Shown piece by piece: positions 40,077-48,613 of a stretch of DNA of 59,724 nucleotides. Location: contig JAFWAC010000033.1 in NCBI GenBank assembly GCA_017507805.1, forward strand, positions 1-59,724, given 5' to 3'. This DNA comes from Clostridia bacterium. GTDB lineage: Bacteria; Bacillota; Clostridia; Oscillospirales; Acutalibacteraceae. How positions within the stretch are numbered: the stretch's first letter is position 1; each line of letters opens with the position of its first letter. The notes below the pieces were generated by a model that was not told where the DNA came from, did no database searches, and was given only the letters and a program-made list of their open reading frames with translations. The position numbers were made by a program, and so were the translations under genes.

Positions 40077-41291
40077 CTACATTTTTTTGAGTAATTTTTC
40101 CATTATGTCGGGGCCGTGCTCAACCGTGATTTGGGTGGCGGCGGCAGAGGCTTCCGTGAAGCTTGAAGCGCCCGATTTTTGCTCACTGCTGTCATACAAA
40201 AGATAGGGTACAGGCTCGGAGGAATGTGTCATTATGCAAAGGGGTGTCGGATGGTCGGGCATAATGAGGATACGGTAATCCTCACCGCAGGAATTGAGGT
40301 AATCGAGCATCGGCTTTAATGCGCGGCTGTCAATATATTCAATTGCAGTTACCTTGTTTTGCGCTTCGCCGCGGTGACCGCACTCATCGGGAGCCTCAAA
40401 GTGAAGGTAAACAAGGTCAGCCCCGTCTTGGAAGGCTTTGATTGCGGCGGCTGCCTTGCCCTCAAAATCGGTATCAATATATCCTGTGGCACCCGTAACC
40501 TCGGGTGTTTCCATTTGGGCGCAGATACCGATACCCTTTAAAAGGTCAACGGCGCTTACCACAGCCGCCTTAACGCCGTTTTTGGCTTCAAAGCTTTCAA
40601 GCTGTGGCTTTTTGCCCTCGCCCCAGAGCCAGATAGAGTTGGCTTCGTTTAAGCCCTTGGCGCGTCTTGCAAGGTTTACAGGGTGATTTTTAAGTATATC
40701 ATAGCTCTTTTTCATAAGCTCTATCAACGGCTTGGCATTTTTGCTGTCGCTTAAATACTCACCGATTACTCTGCCGCTTATATCGTGAGGGGGTGTCATG
40801 GTGCCGAGGTCGGTTGTGCCGTTATCTACAACAAGGCAGTGGCGGTAGCTTACACCGCCGTAAAACCTGTAAATTTCGTTGCCGAGTTCCTCCTCAACGG
40901 TTTTGATTATTTCGTGGGCTTCCTTTGTGGAAATATCGCCTGCGCAGTAGTCCACCATTGTTTTGTCAGAGTAATTCTCCTCGTCCGACAGTGTTACGAT
41001 GTTGCAACGGAGCGCAACATCGGTATCCTTAAGGTCAACACCGATGGATGCCGCCTCCAGGGGGGAGCGACCTGTGTAGCAAACAAGCGGGTCATAGCCC
41101 ATAACCGAAAGATTTGCAACATCGCTTCCGGGCTTTAAGCCGTCTGCTACGGTGCGGCACATACCAAGCTCTGCTGTTTTTGCCAAGCTGTCCATAAGGG
41201 GCTTTTTGGCACATTCCATAGGTGTTTTGCCGCCTAAAGCGGCATTGGGACGGTCGGACATTCCGTCACAGAGTAAAACCATATATTTCAT
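40077..41291 (-). CDS. Cofactor-independent phosphoglycerate mutase-like enzyme (apgM type / proposed homoserine kinase family)
   Basis: 404 residues of the alkaline-phosphatase superfamily. Metal residues: LLCDGMSDRP at the start, SDVANLSVMGYDP (Ser in the phosphoryl site), LHFEAPDECGHRGE and MPDHPTP with H, and TITVEHGPD near the end. It either interconverts 3- and 2-phosphoglycerate or belongs to the sub-family proposed as homoserine kinase. Threonine genes are not nearby. Last gene of the DnaD - loader - mnmG - mutase run. Confidence 0.85.
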   Translation of the reverse strand: MKYMVLLCDGMSDRPNAALGGKTPMECAKKPLMDSLAKTAELGMCRTVADGLKPGSDVANLSVMGYDPLVCYTGRSPLEAASIGVDLKDTDVALRCNIVTLSDEENYSDKTMVDYCAGDISTKEAHEIIKTVEEELGNEIYRFYGGVSYRHCLVVDNGTTDLGTMTPPHDISGRVIGEYLSDSKNAKPLIELMKKSYDILKNHPVNLARRAKGLNEANSIWLWGEGKKPQLESFEAKNGVKAAVVSAVDLLKGIGICAQMETPEVTGATGYIDTDFEGKAAAAIKAFQDGADLVYLHFEAPDECGHRGEAQNKVTAIEYIDSRALKPMLDYLNSCGEDYRILIMPDHPTPLCIMTHSSEPVPYLLYDSSEQKSGASSFTEASAAATQITVEHGPDIMEKLLKKM

Positions 41292-41318
41292 AATTAAAAT
41301 TAACCTCGCTTTTATTAT

Positions 41319-43187
41319 TTATTTTGAAAGATATATAAGCAGTACCGAAATATCCGCAGGGCTCACTCCGGAAATGCGGGATGCCTGACCGATATTTGCA
41401 GGTTTTATTTTGTTAAGCTTTTCGATTGCTTCAAGTCTTAAGCCCGTGATAGCGCTGTAATCAATATCGGCAGGGATAAGCTTGTTTTCAAGTCTCAGCA
41501 TTTCGTTTACCTGCGCCTGCTGACGGGAAATATATCCCTCGTACTTAATTTCAATCTCAACCTTTTCCTTTACCCTGTAGGGAAGCTGCGGCCGCGCCTT
41601 GTCAAAGGGGGCTAAGGCTTCATAGCTTAGCTGAGGTCTTTTGATAAGGTCAGAAAGCCTTGTGCCGGTTGTCATCGGTGCAGTGCCGTGTGCCTCAAGC
41701 AGGGCATTAAGCTCACTGCCGGGCGCTAAAAAGGTGTTGTTTACGCGCTCGATTTCCTGCTCCTTTAAGCGGCAAACCTCAAGAAATTTTGAATATTGCT
41801 CCTCCCCTATAAGTCCCAGCTCATATCCGATGGGCATAAGCCTTTCATCGGCGTTATCCTGCCGCAGCAGAAGGCGGTATTCACTGCGTGAGGTCATCAT
41901 ACGGTAGGGGTCCATACAGCCCTTGGTTACAAGGTCGTCTATAAGAGTACCGATATAAGAGGATGCGCGGGACAAAACAAGGGGTTCCTTGCCCTGAATT
42001 TTAAGGGCGGCATTTATACCTGCAACCAACCCCTGCGCCGCCGCCTCCTCATAGCCCGAGGAGCCGTTAAACTGACCTGCGCCGTAAAGCCCGTCAAAGT
42101 CCTTCATTTCCAAGGTTGCCTTTAGCGCCAACGGGTCAACACAGTCATATTCAATAGCATAAGCATTGCGCATAATTTTTACATTTTTAAGGCAGTCAAT
42201 TGTTTTGTAAAGTGCGATTTGAACCTCCTCCGGAAGTGAGGAGGAAAGTCCCTGAAGATACATTTCCTCGGTATCCTCGCCGCAGGGCTCAATAAAAAAC
42301 TGATGCCGCTTTTTGTCGGCAAAGCGAACGATTTTATCCTCAATGCTGGGGCAGTACCGAGGGCCAACACCCTCAATATCCCCCGAATATAAGGGCGAAC
42401 GGTGGATATTTTCAAGTATCACCCGTTTGGTTTCATCGTTGGTGTAGGAAATGTGGCAGACCACCTTGTTTTCGGGATCCTGCTCTGTGGAGTAGCTGAA
42501 GGGCAGGGTTTTTGCATCGCCCTCCTGAACCTCAAGCTGAGAAAAATCAATACTGTCCCTCGCAACACGCGCCGGAGTACCGGTTTTAAAGCGGCGCAGA
42601 GGCACGCCTAACTCTTTAAGTGAGTCTGCAAGCTGTGTCGCAGGGAAGCTGCCGTCAGGTCCCGAGGGGTAATTGACCTCTCCAACATAAATTCTGCCGC
42701 CCAAAAAGGTGCCTGTGGCAATAATCACAGCCTTGGCTTTGAAATCCGCGCCCAAAGAGGTTACACAGTGCCAAACCTCATTTTCCTTGTAAAGCTCGGT
42801 TATTTCGCATTGCTTCACATCAAGCCCCTGCTGAAGCTCGACCGCGTGCTTCATATAACCGCTGTAAGCCCTGCGGTCAATTTGCGCGCGCAGTGAATGA
42901 ACGGCAGGGCCTTTCCCTAAATTCAGCATACGGCTTTGCAGGGTGTGCTTATCTGCCGCCTTGCCCATTTCTCCGCCCAAGGCATCAAGCTCGCGGACAA
43001 GATGCCCCTTTGCAGTGCCTCCGATTGAGGGGTTGCAGGGCATATTTCCTATCCAATCGAGGGTTACGGTGAACATAACCGTTTTACAGCCGAGCCTTGC
43101 GGAGGATAGCGCCGCTTCAATTCCGGCGTGACCCCCGCCTATAACGGCGACCTCATAGGTGCCGGCGTCATATTTTTGTATTGCCAA
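41319..43187 (-). CDS. mnmG: tRNA uridine-5-carboxymethylaminomethyl modification enzyme MnmG
   Basis: FAD protein, partner of MnmE. FAD motif VIGGGHAGIEAALSSARLG at residues 15-34, NMPCNPSIGG, LNLGKGPAVHSLRAQIDR, ATGTFLGGRIYVGE, and C-terminal helical domain (LRLEAIEKLNKIKPANIGQA) used for MnmE contact. 622 residues is standard. TTG start at 43187 with AGAAGGGA (43193-43200) 5 nt before; no ATG is nearby. Lies 12 nt behind the helicase loader. Confidence 0.96.
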   Translation of the reverse strand: MAIQKYDAGTYEVAVIGGGHAGIEAALSSARLGCKTVMFTVTLDWIGNMPCNPSIGGTAKGHLVRELDALGGEMGKAADKHTLQSRMLNLGKGPAVHSLRAQIDRRAYSGYMKHAVELQQGLDVKQCEITELYKENEVWHCVTSLGADFKAKAVIIATGTFLGGRIYVGEVNYPSGPDGSFPATQLADSLKELGVPLRRFKTGTPARVARDSIDFSQLEVQEGDAKTLPFSYSTEQDPENKVVCHISYTNDETKRVILENIHRSPLYSGDIEGVGPRYCPSIEDKIVRFADKKRHQFFIEPCGEDTEEMYLQGLSSSLPEEVQIALYKTIDCLKNVKIMRNAYAIEYDCVDPLALKATLEMKDFDGLYGAGQFNGSSGYEEAAAQGLVAGINAALKIQGKEPLVLSRASSYIGTLIDDLVTKGCMDPYRMMTSRSEYRLLLRQDNADERLMPIGYELGLIGEEQYSKFLEVCRLKEQEIERVNNTFLAPGSELNALLEAHGTAPMTTGTRLSDLIKRPQLSYEALAPFDKARPQLPYRVKEKVEIEIKYEGYISRQQAQVNEMLRLENKLIPADIDYSAITGLRLEAIEKLNKIKPANIGQASRISGVSPADISVLLIYLSK

Positions 43188-43199
43188 ATAAATCCCTTC

Positions 43200-44165
43200 T
43201 TAACTCTTTTCCAGCATTTTTTGTTGACGGATATCCTTGCCTAAAAATCTCTGTCCGTCATAGTTACCGACCAACCGTGATGAAACTCGCGGTGTGTAAA
43301 GAGCTTCAAGCTGCTTCATAGTCAGGTTTGTGTTGATTATGGTCGGTTTTTTGGAGAGTAGTCTTGTGTTGATGAGGTTATAAAGTACGGATTTTGTAAA
43401 CGAGGTGGTCATTTCTGCCCCCAAATCATCAATTACAAGCAGGTCGCAGTGAAGCATGGCGTCATAGGTGCCTCTGCCCTCACCCGAAAATTTTTCCGCC
43501 TCAATTGCAGAGAAAAGGTTTTCTGCAGAGCCGTAAACCGGCAGGCAGCCCTTTTTTATAACCTCTGAGACAATTGCCAGCGTCAAATGGGTTTTGCCAA
43601 GCCCCGTGTCACCCATAAAAAGCAGATTTGAGGAAGCGGCAGGGTCAAAGCTTTGGGCATAAGCCTTGCAAAGGTTTAAAATTGAGGTCATCCGTCTGCG
43701 TGGGTTTGCGCCGTCCTTGTCTGTCTTGTCCGGATAATATTTCAAATCAAAGGCTTCAAAGCTGCTGCCCGAAAGCGGCATTTCCTTTGAAAGCTCGGCA
43801 GACATAACTGCGGCGGCTTCCTTTTTGATACATTCGCAAATTTTGCCCGAAACATAGCCGGTATCTCCGCAAAGCTCGCAAGCATATTGCAGTTTTCCCA
43901 CCCCTGCCTTTTTTAACAGCATTGCCTTTTCAGCAGAAAGGGCTTCGGTCAGCCTTTTAAGGGCTTCAAGCTTTTCTTTGTCGCCCGAAAGGGCGGTGAG
44001 GGCAAGCTGTGCGCCCGCCTGTGAAAGCTTTTGATCGATTTCGGCAAGTCGCGGATTTTCATAATAAGCCTTTGACAGGCGTTTTTGGTACTCGGTTTGT
44101 CTTTCCCGTAATGCCTGCTGTTTGTTTTCAAAAGCCTTTTTGTATGTAATTTCTTTGGTAATCAT
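43200..44165 (-). CDS. DnaC/DnaI-type helicase loader (AAA+ ATP-binding protein)
   Basis: 321 residues. N-terminal helical part, then a zinc-like CELCGDTGYVSGKICEC, then an AAA+ domain with Walker A LLFMGDTGLGKTHL, Walker B LLVIDDLGAE and sensor PTIINTNL, and arginine-finger-like SSRLVGNYDGQR. In Firmicutes DnaI-type proteins load the replicative helicase DnaC. It lies 6 nt behind a DnaD-domain gene, which strongly supports a role in primosome assembly rather than IS-type IstB. Confidence 0.9.
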   Translation of the reverse strand: MITKEITYKKAFENKQQALRERQTEYQKRLSKAYYENPRLAEIDQKLSQAGAQLALTALSGDKEKLEALKRLTEALSAEKAMLLKKAGVGKLQYACELCGDTGYVSGKICECIKKEAAAVMSAELSKEMPLSGSSFEAFDLKYYPDKTDKDGANPRRRMTSILNLCKAYAQSFDPAASSNLLFMGDTGLGKTHLTLAIVSEVIKKGCLPVYGSAENLFSAIEAEKFSGEGRGTYDAMLHCDLLVIDDLGAEMTTSFTKSVLYNLINTRLLSKKPTIINTNLTMKQLEALYTPRVSSRLVGNYDGQRFLGKDIRQQKMLEKS

Positions 44166-44171
44166 AGCTTC

Positions 44172-45080
44172 TTAATCCTTTGAATTTATCATTTTTTCGT
44201 AAAGGTCGATATCGTAAGCCCCGTAATCGCGTTCCTGATTTTTTGCCGTGCCTTGTGGTATATCTTCGGGGGTTTTGTAGCCCTTTTCGTGCCAGCTCTC
44301 CAAGATTTTTTCTGTGTACGGCATGGAGAATTTGGATTTTGTGTTTACACAGGCATCGTATGCCGCGGCAAGCATTTCTCTTGAGAGCTTCCATTCGTCA
44401 ACCCATTTAACCGAAAGCTCCTTTTCCTTTTGGCTGGGCTTTCGCTTCTCAATACCAAAAGCGGTGGCAACAACAGACCAAGCCTTTTCCTCAACCGCTT
44501 CCTTGCGCATTTGCTCATCTGCCTGTTCGATGGTTTCAATACCCATATCGAACCAGGAGATTGCAGTAGCTTCTATAAATCTTATATTGAGCTTTTCCTT
44601 ATTTGCGGCATATTGGATTATATACAAAATAAGGGAAACGGGTATACCGATATCGTCATAGAGCCAGACTAAGGTGTTGGCTTCGTTATCCTTAAGAATT
44701 CTGCCGAATTTAAGCTGTGCCTGTGCCATCAGGTAACGGATGTTTTCGTCCTCCTCGCTGCGGCGGGCAATATCGTTCCGATTGGGCTTTTCGGCGCGGC
44801 GCACCGTCTTTTTCTGCGGCTTTTGGGCGGCTGTGCGTTGCGGCTGTTCGGGCACAAGAATACCGGCATCTGCAAAATAAAGCAGAGCCTCTCCTACATC
44901 ATATTCCGAAACGCCGGTGTTAAGCGCAATTTCAGACGTTTGCTTCACCGACATATTTCTCATTATGTATAAAAGCACCTTTATGTGCTCCGCCTTTGCC
45001 AATTTAAGGTGGCGGTCAACCACCTCGCAGGGCACCGGAAATGCCGAGGTCAAAAGGGAAGCGTTAATATGATACTCCAT
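44172..45080 (-). CDS. dnaD: DnaD-domain replication protein
   Basis: 302 residues. An N-terminal winged-helix-like part (KVLLYIMRNMSVKQTSEIAL, then VSEYDVGEALLYFADAGIL), a charged linker, then two DnaD/DnaB_2 domains (QAQLKFGRILKDNEANTLVW; AYDACVNTKSKFSMPYTEKI, then WHEKGYKTPEDI). It bridges DnaA or PriA to helicase loading. ATG 45080 has GAGGTG upstream. Directly upstream of the helicase loader. Divergent from polA. Confidence 0.88.
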   Translation of the reverse strand: MEYHINASLLTSAFPVPCEVVDRHLKLAKAEHIKVLLYIMRNMSVKQTSEIALNTGVSEYDVGEALLYFADAGILVPEQPQRTAAQKPQKKTVRRAEKPNRNDIARRSEEDENIRYLMAQAQLKFGRILKDNEANTLVWLYDDIGIPVSLILYIIQYAANKEKLNIRFIEATAISWFDMGIETIEQADEQMRKEAVEEKAWSVVATAFGIEKRKPSQKEKELSVKWVDEWKLSREMLAAAYDACVNTKSKFSMPYTEKILESWHEKGYKTPEDIPQGTAKNQERDYGAYDIDLYEKMINSKD

Positions 45081-45170
45081 AAACACACCTCAAAGTATTA
45101 GTGATATTATTGTATCAAAAATCCGCCTTAATGTAAATATAAATATTTTGAAATTAGAAATAAAAAAATG

Positions 45171-45199
45171 ATGACATATTCTGTTTAGTGTGGTATAAT
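45171..45199 (+). promoter_or_regulatory. polA promoter
   Basis: ATGACA (45171-45176), 17 bases, TATAAT (45194-45199), 34 bases before the start codon. Confidence 0.65.
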
Positions 45200-45233
45200 A
45201 CAATAGATTAATTATATTTGATGGAGTGAGGGC

Positions 45234-47768
45234 ATGAAGCTGCTTGCTATTGACGGAAACAGCATAATAAACCGCGCTTTTTACGGTATTAAGCTGCTGA
45301 CCACAAAGGACGGTCAGTACACAAATGCCGTTTACGGATTTATAAATATTTTACACAAGCTTTGCGAAATGGAAAATCCTGACGGTGTTGCAGTTGCGTT
45401 TGACCTTAAAGCGCCGACCTTCAGGCACGAAAAATACAGTGAATACAAGGCAGGCAGAAAGGGTATGCCGCCCGAGCTTGCTTCGCAGATGCCGATTTTA
45501 AAGGAGTGGCTCACCCTCTCGGGCTACACCTGTATTGAATGTGCGGGCTATGAAGCGGATGATATTCTGGGTACACTTGCTTCCGTCTGCGAGCAAAGCG
45601 GTAACGAGTGTGTCATTTCCACAGGGGACAGGGATTCCTTGCAGCTTATTTCGGACCGCACAAGGGTGTTGCTTGCCGCAACCCGAATGGGGCATCCCGA
45701 AATTATAAATTACACTAAAGAGGCGCTTTTTGAAAAATACGGGCTTACTCCCGAGGAAATGATAGAGCTAAAAAGCCTTATGGGTGATTCCTCGGACAAT
45801 ATTCCCGGTGTGCCGGGAGTGGGCGAAAAGACCGCTACCGACCTTATAACCCGTTTTCACAGTATTGACAATATTTATGCCGACCTTGAAGCAATCGATA
45901 TTAAGGACAGCGTGAGAAAAAAGCTTGAGGCAGGGCGCGAGAGCGCATATTTAAGCCGTGAACTCGGCACTATTTGCCGTACAGCGCCCATAAGCACCGA
46001 TCTTGATTTTTATAAAACCAAGGCGCCCCAAATCACAGAGCTTGCCCGTCTTATGACAAGGCTGGAGTTTTTTAAGCTTATGGAAAAAATGGGGCTTGAG
46101 CCGGATAACCGTCAGCTAAGCCTTGATTTTGACAGCGTGCCTGCCAAGACCTTTACCGCCTGTAAGGCGATACCTGCCGATTTGGAAGGGTGTGTGGATA
46201 TTTACCTTGAGGGTGAGGGCTTTGCGGTTGTAAGCGGTCAAAGGGTTTTTGCCTGTGATGAGGGCGAGATAAGAAAAATTCTTGAAAATCCGGACATTGA
46301 AAAGCGGGTTTACGATTATAAAAGCCTTTATAAACAGTACCCTGAAATCAAGAATGTGGTTTTTGATTGCTTGCTTGCAGGTTATCTCTGCAACCCGTCA
46401 GCCTCCTCCTACGCGGCGGACAGATTGGCTCAGGAATACGGTGCGGCTGTCCCCGAAATTAAGGGCGAGGCGGACAGTATCATTAAAAACGCCTGCCTTT
46501 TTTCCGATACCTGTGAAAGACTTACAGCCGAGCTTGAAAAAACAGGTCAGCTCAAACTACTTTATGATATAGAGCTTCCGCTTGCCAAGGTTTTGGGCTT
46601 TATGGAGCTTAAAGGCTTTTTGGTGGACGGCGAGGGGCTTTGTGAGCTGTCAAAGGAATTGGGAGAACGGATTTCGGTTATAGAAAATGAGATATACTCG
46701 CTTGTGGGCTATGAATTCAATCTTAATTCCCCCAAGCAGTTGGGTGTGGCGCTTTTTGAAAAATTGGGCTTGCCTGCAAAGAAAAAAACCAAAAGCGGTT
46801 ACAGCACAAATGCTGAGGTATTAGAGGAGCTTCGCACAGCCCATCCGGCGGTTGGAATGTTGCTTGAATACCGCCAGCTTGCAAAGCTGAAATCAACCTA
46901 TGCAGACGGACTGCGGGACTGTATTGCCGAGGACGGGCGCATACACACAACCTTCAATCAGACAGAAGCCCGCACCGGCAGAATAAGCTCGCTGGAGCCT
47001 AATTTACAGAATATTCCCGTCCGTACCGAGGAGGGCAGGAGGCTGAGAGAGTATTTCTCCGCGCCCGAGGGCAGGGTGCTTTGCGATGCTGACTATTCGC
47101 AGATTGAGCTTCGCGTGCTGGCGAGTATGGCAGGGGACCAAAATATGATTTCCGCCTTTCAATCTGGAGTGGACATTCACACAGTAACGGCTTCGCAGGT
47201 GTTTGACATACCGATAGATATGGTTACACCGATTATGAGAAGCCGCGCCAAGGCGGTTAATTTCGGTATAGTTTACGGTATAGGTGCTTTTTCGCTTTCA
47301 AAGGATATCGGTGTCAGCCGCAGTGAGGCAGACAGCTATATAAAGAACTACCTTGCAAGCTACCCCGGAGTTGCGAGGTATATGGAGAATACCATAAGCA
47401 ATGCTAAGGCAGAGGGCTTTGTTTCGACACTTTTCGGCAGGAGACGCTATCTGCCGGAGCTTAACAACTCAAACGGAATGTTGCGTGCCTTTGGCGAGCG
47501 TGTTGCCAGAAATGCGCCTATTCAGGGCACGGCGGCAGATATTATAAAGCTTGCTATGATACGGGTTTTTGAGCGTTTGGAAAAAGAAATACCCACCGCA
47601 CAGCTGATACTTCAGGTACACGATGAGCTTATAGTTGAGTGTGATGAAGCGGATGCAAAAAGGGTTTGTGAGCTTTTGTCACTGGAAATGCAGTCTGCAG
47701 CAAGTCTGGCGGTAAGTCTCACAGCAGACGCAAGCTACGGTAAAACCTGGCTGGAGGCTAAGGGCTGA
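45234..47768 (+). CDS. polA: DNA polymerase I
   Basis: 844 residues. N-terminal 5'-3' exonuclease (LLAIDGNSIINRAFYGI; YEADDILGTLA; MGDSSDNIPGVPGVGEKTA) up to about residue 290. The 3'-5' exonuclease-like middle has lost the DxE of the catalytic site (VDIYLEGEGF), so proofreading is unlikely, as in many Gram-positive and Taq-type enzymes. The polymerase part has motif A (CDADYSQIELRVLASMAG), motif B (RAKAVNFGIVYGIGAFSL) and motif C (VHDELIVEC). TGATG overlap with the next gene. Confidence 0.97.
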   Translation: MKLLAIDGNSIINRAFYGIKLLTTKDGQYTNAVYGFINILHKLCEMENPDGVAVAFDLKAPTFRHEKYSEYKAGRKGMPPELASQMPILKEWLTLSGYTCIECAGYEADDILGTLASVCEQSGNECVISTGDRDSLQLISDRTRVLLAATRMGHPEIINYTKEALFEKYGLTPEEMIELKSLMGDSSDNIPGVPGVGEKTATDLITRFHSIDNIYADLEAIDIKDSVRKKLEAGRESAYLSRELGTICRTAPISTDLDFYKTKAPQITELARLMTRLEFFKLMEKMGLEPDNRQLSLDFDSVPAKTFTACKAIPADLEGCVDIYLEGEGFAVVSGQRVFACDEGEIRKILENPDIEKRVYDYKSLYKQYPEIKNVVFDCLLAGYLCNPSASSYAADRLAQEYGAAVPEIKGEADSIIKNACLFSDTCERLTAELEKTGQLKLLYDIELPLAKVLGFMELKGFLVDGEGLCELSKELGERISVIENEIYSLVGYEFNLNSPKQLGVALFEKLGLPAKKKTKSGYSTNAEVLEELRTAHPAVGMLLEYRQLAKLKSTYADGLRDCIAEDGRIHTTFNQTEARTGRISSLEPNLQNIPVRTEEGRRLREYFSAPEGRVLCDADYSQIELRVLASMAGDQNMISAFQSGVDIHTVTASQVFDIPIDMVTPIMRSRAKAVNFGIVYGIGAFSLSKDIGVSRSEADSYIKNYLASYPGVARYMENTISNAKAEGFVSTLFGRRRYLPELNNSNGMLRAFGERVARNAPIQGTAADIIKLAMIRVFERLEKEIPTAQLILQVHDELIVECDEADAKRVCELLSLEMQSAASLAVSLTADASYGKTWLEAKG

Positions 47769-48613
47769 TGAGGGTGCTTTTTGTATGTACGGGAAACACC
47801 TGCCGCAGTCCTATGGCAGAGGGCTATCTTAAGACTAAGGGTATCACCGCTTTCAGCCGCGGTCTTTGTGCGGACGGTTCTGCTGTCAGCCCTAACTCTA
47901 AAGAGGCAATGGCTGAGACAGGTGTTGATATAAGCGGTCATATTTCTAAACAGCTTACGGCAGTTGACCTAAGTGAAGCTGATAAAATAATCTGTATGTC
48001 GCATTCGCACAGGGCGGCGCTTTTGGGTGTGGCTTGCGATAAGGAAATCACGGTTTTGGGTGGCGGAGTTTCGGACCCCTACGGTGGCGACATTGCCGCC
48101 TACCGCGCCTGCCGCGACCAAATAATAAATGAGCTTGACAGACTTCTTGACAGCGGCTTTTTTGCCGATTACCGTGTTGTTTCTGCCGAGGATGAGCATA
48201 TAAAGGGTATCGCTGAAATAGAGGCGGTCACCTTTGCCGAGCCGTGGAGCGAAAATGTGATTGCTCAGGCAATGAAGGGCGGCACCGATTTTTTTGTTGC
48301 GGTTGATGCAGAAAAAAGGGTGCTGGGGTATGTCGGTATAAGCGCAGTTTGCGGCGAGGGATACATTGCAAATATTGCGGTGCGGTCTGATAGCCGTTTG
48401 ATGGGGATTGGTACAGCGCTTATGAACAGGATAATGGATTTTGCCAATGAAAACGGACTTGAATTTGTTTCCTTGGAGGTGCGCGCGTCTAATCAAAAAG
48501 CCCTTTCGCTTTATGAAAAATTCGGTTTCGTTCAGGAGGGGCGGCGCAAGGGATTTTACAATAACCCTAAAGAGGATGCGCTTATTATGACAAAAAGGTT
48601 TGAAGAAAAATGA
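47768..48613 (+). CDS. Fusion: low-molecular-weight tyrosine phosphatase + RimI-type N-acetyltransferase
   Basis: 281 residues in one frame. Residues 1-135 are an LMW-PTP: P-loop VCTGNTCRSPMAEG (Cys7, Arg13) and the general-acid loop VSDPYGGD. Residues 137-281 are a GNAT acetyltransferase of the RimI type (IEAVTFAEPWSENVIAQAMK; IANIAVRSDSRLMGIGTALM; SLEVRASNQKALSLYEKFGF). ATG overlaps the polA stop; its end overlaps tsaD by 4 nt, so the trio polA-fusion-tsaD is coupled. RimI next to tsaD is common; a phosphatase joined to it is not usual. The linker at 130-140 is short. Likely bifunctional. Confidence 0.88.
   Translation: MRVLFVCTGNTCRSPMAEGYLKTKGITAFSRGLCADGSAVSPNSKEAMAETGVDISGHISKQLTAVDLSEADKIICMSHSHRAALLGVACDKEITVLGGGVSDPYGGDIAAYRACRDQIINELDRLLDSGFFADYRVVSAEDEHIKGIAEIEAVTFAEPWSENVIAQAMKGGTDFFVAVDAEKRVLGYVGISAVCGEGYIANIAVRSDSRLMGIGTALMNRIMDFANENGLEFVSLEVRASNQKALSLYEKFGFVQEGRRKGFYNNPKEDALIMTKRFEEK

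Noticed and set aside
43200-44165. IstB transposition helper of an insertion sequence
   Set aside because: The AAA+ protein is adjacent to a DnaD gene and no transposase or terminal inverted repeats exist, so a helicase loader is the better reading.
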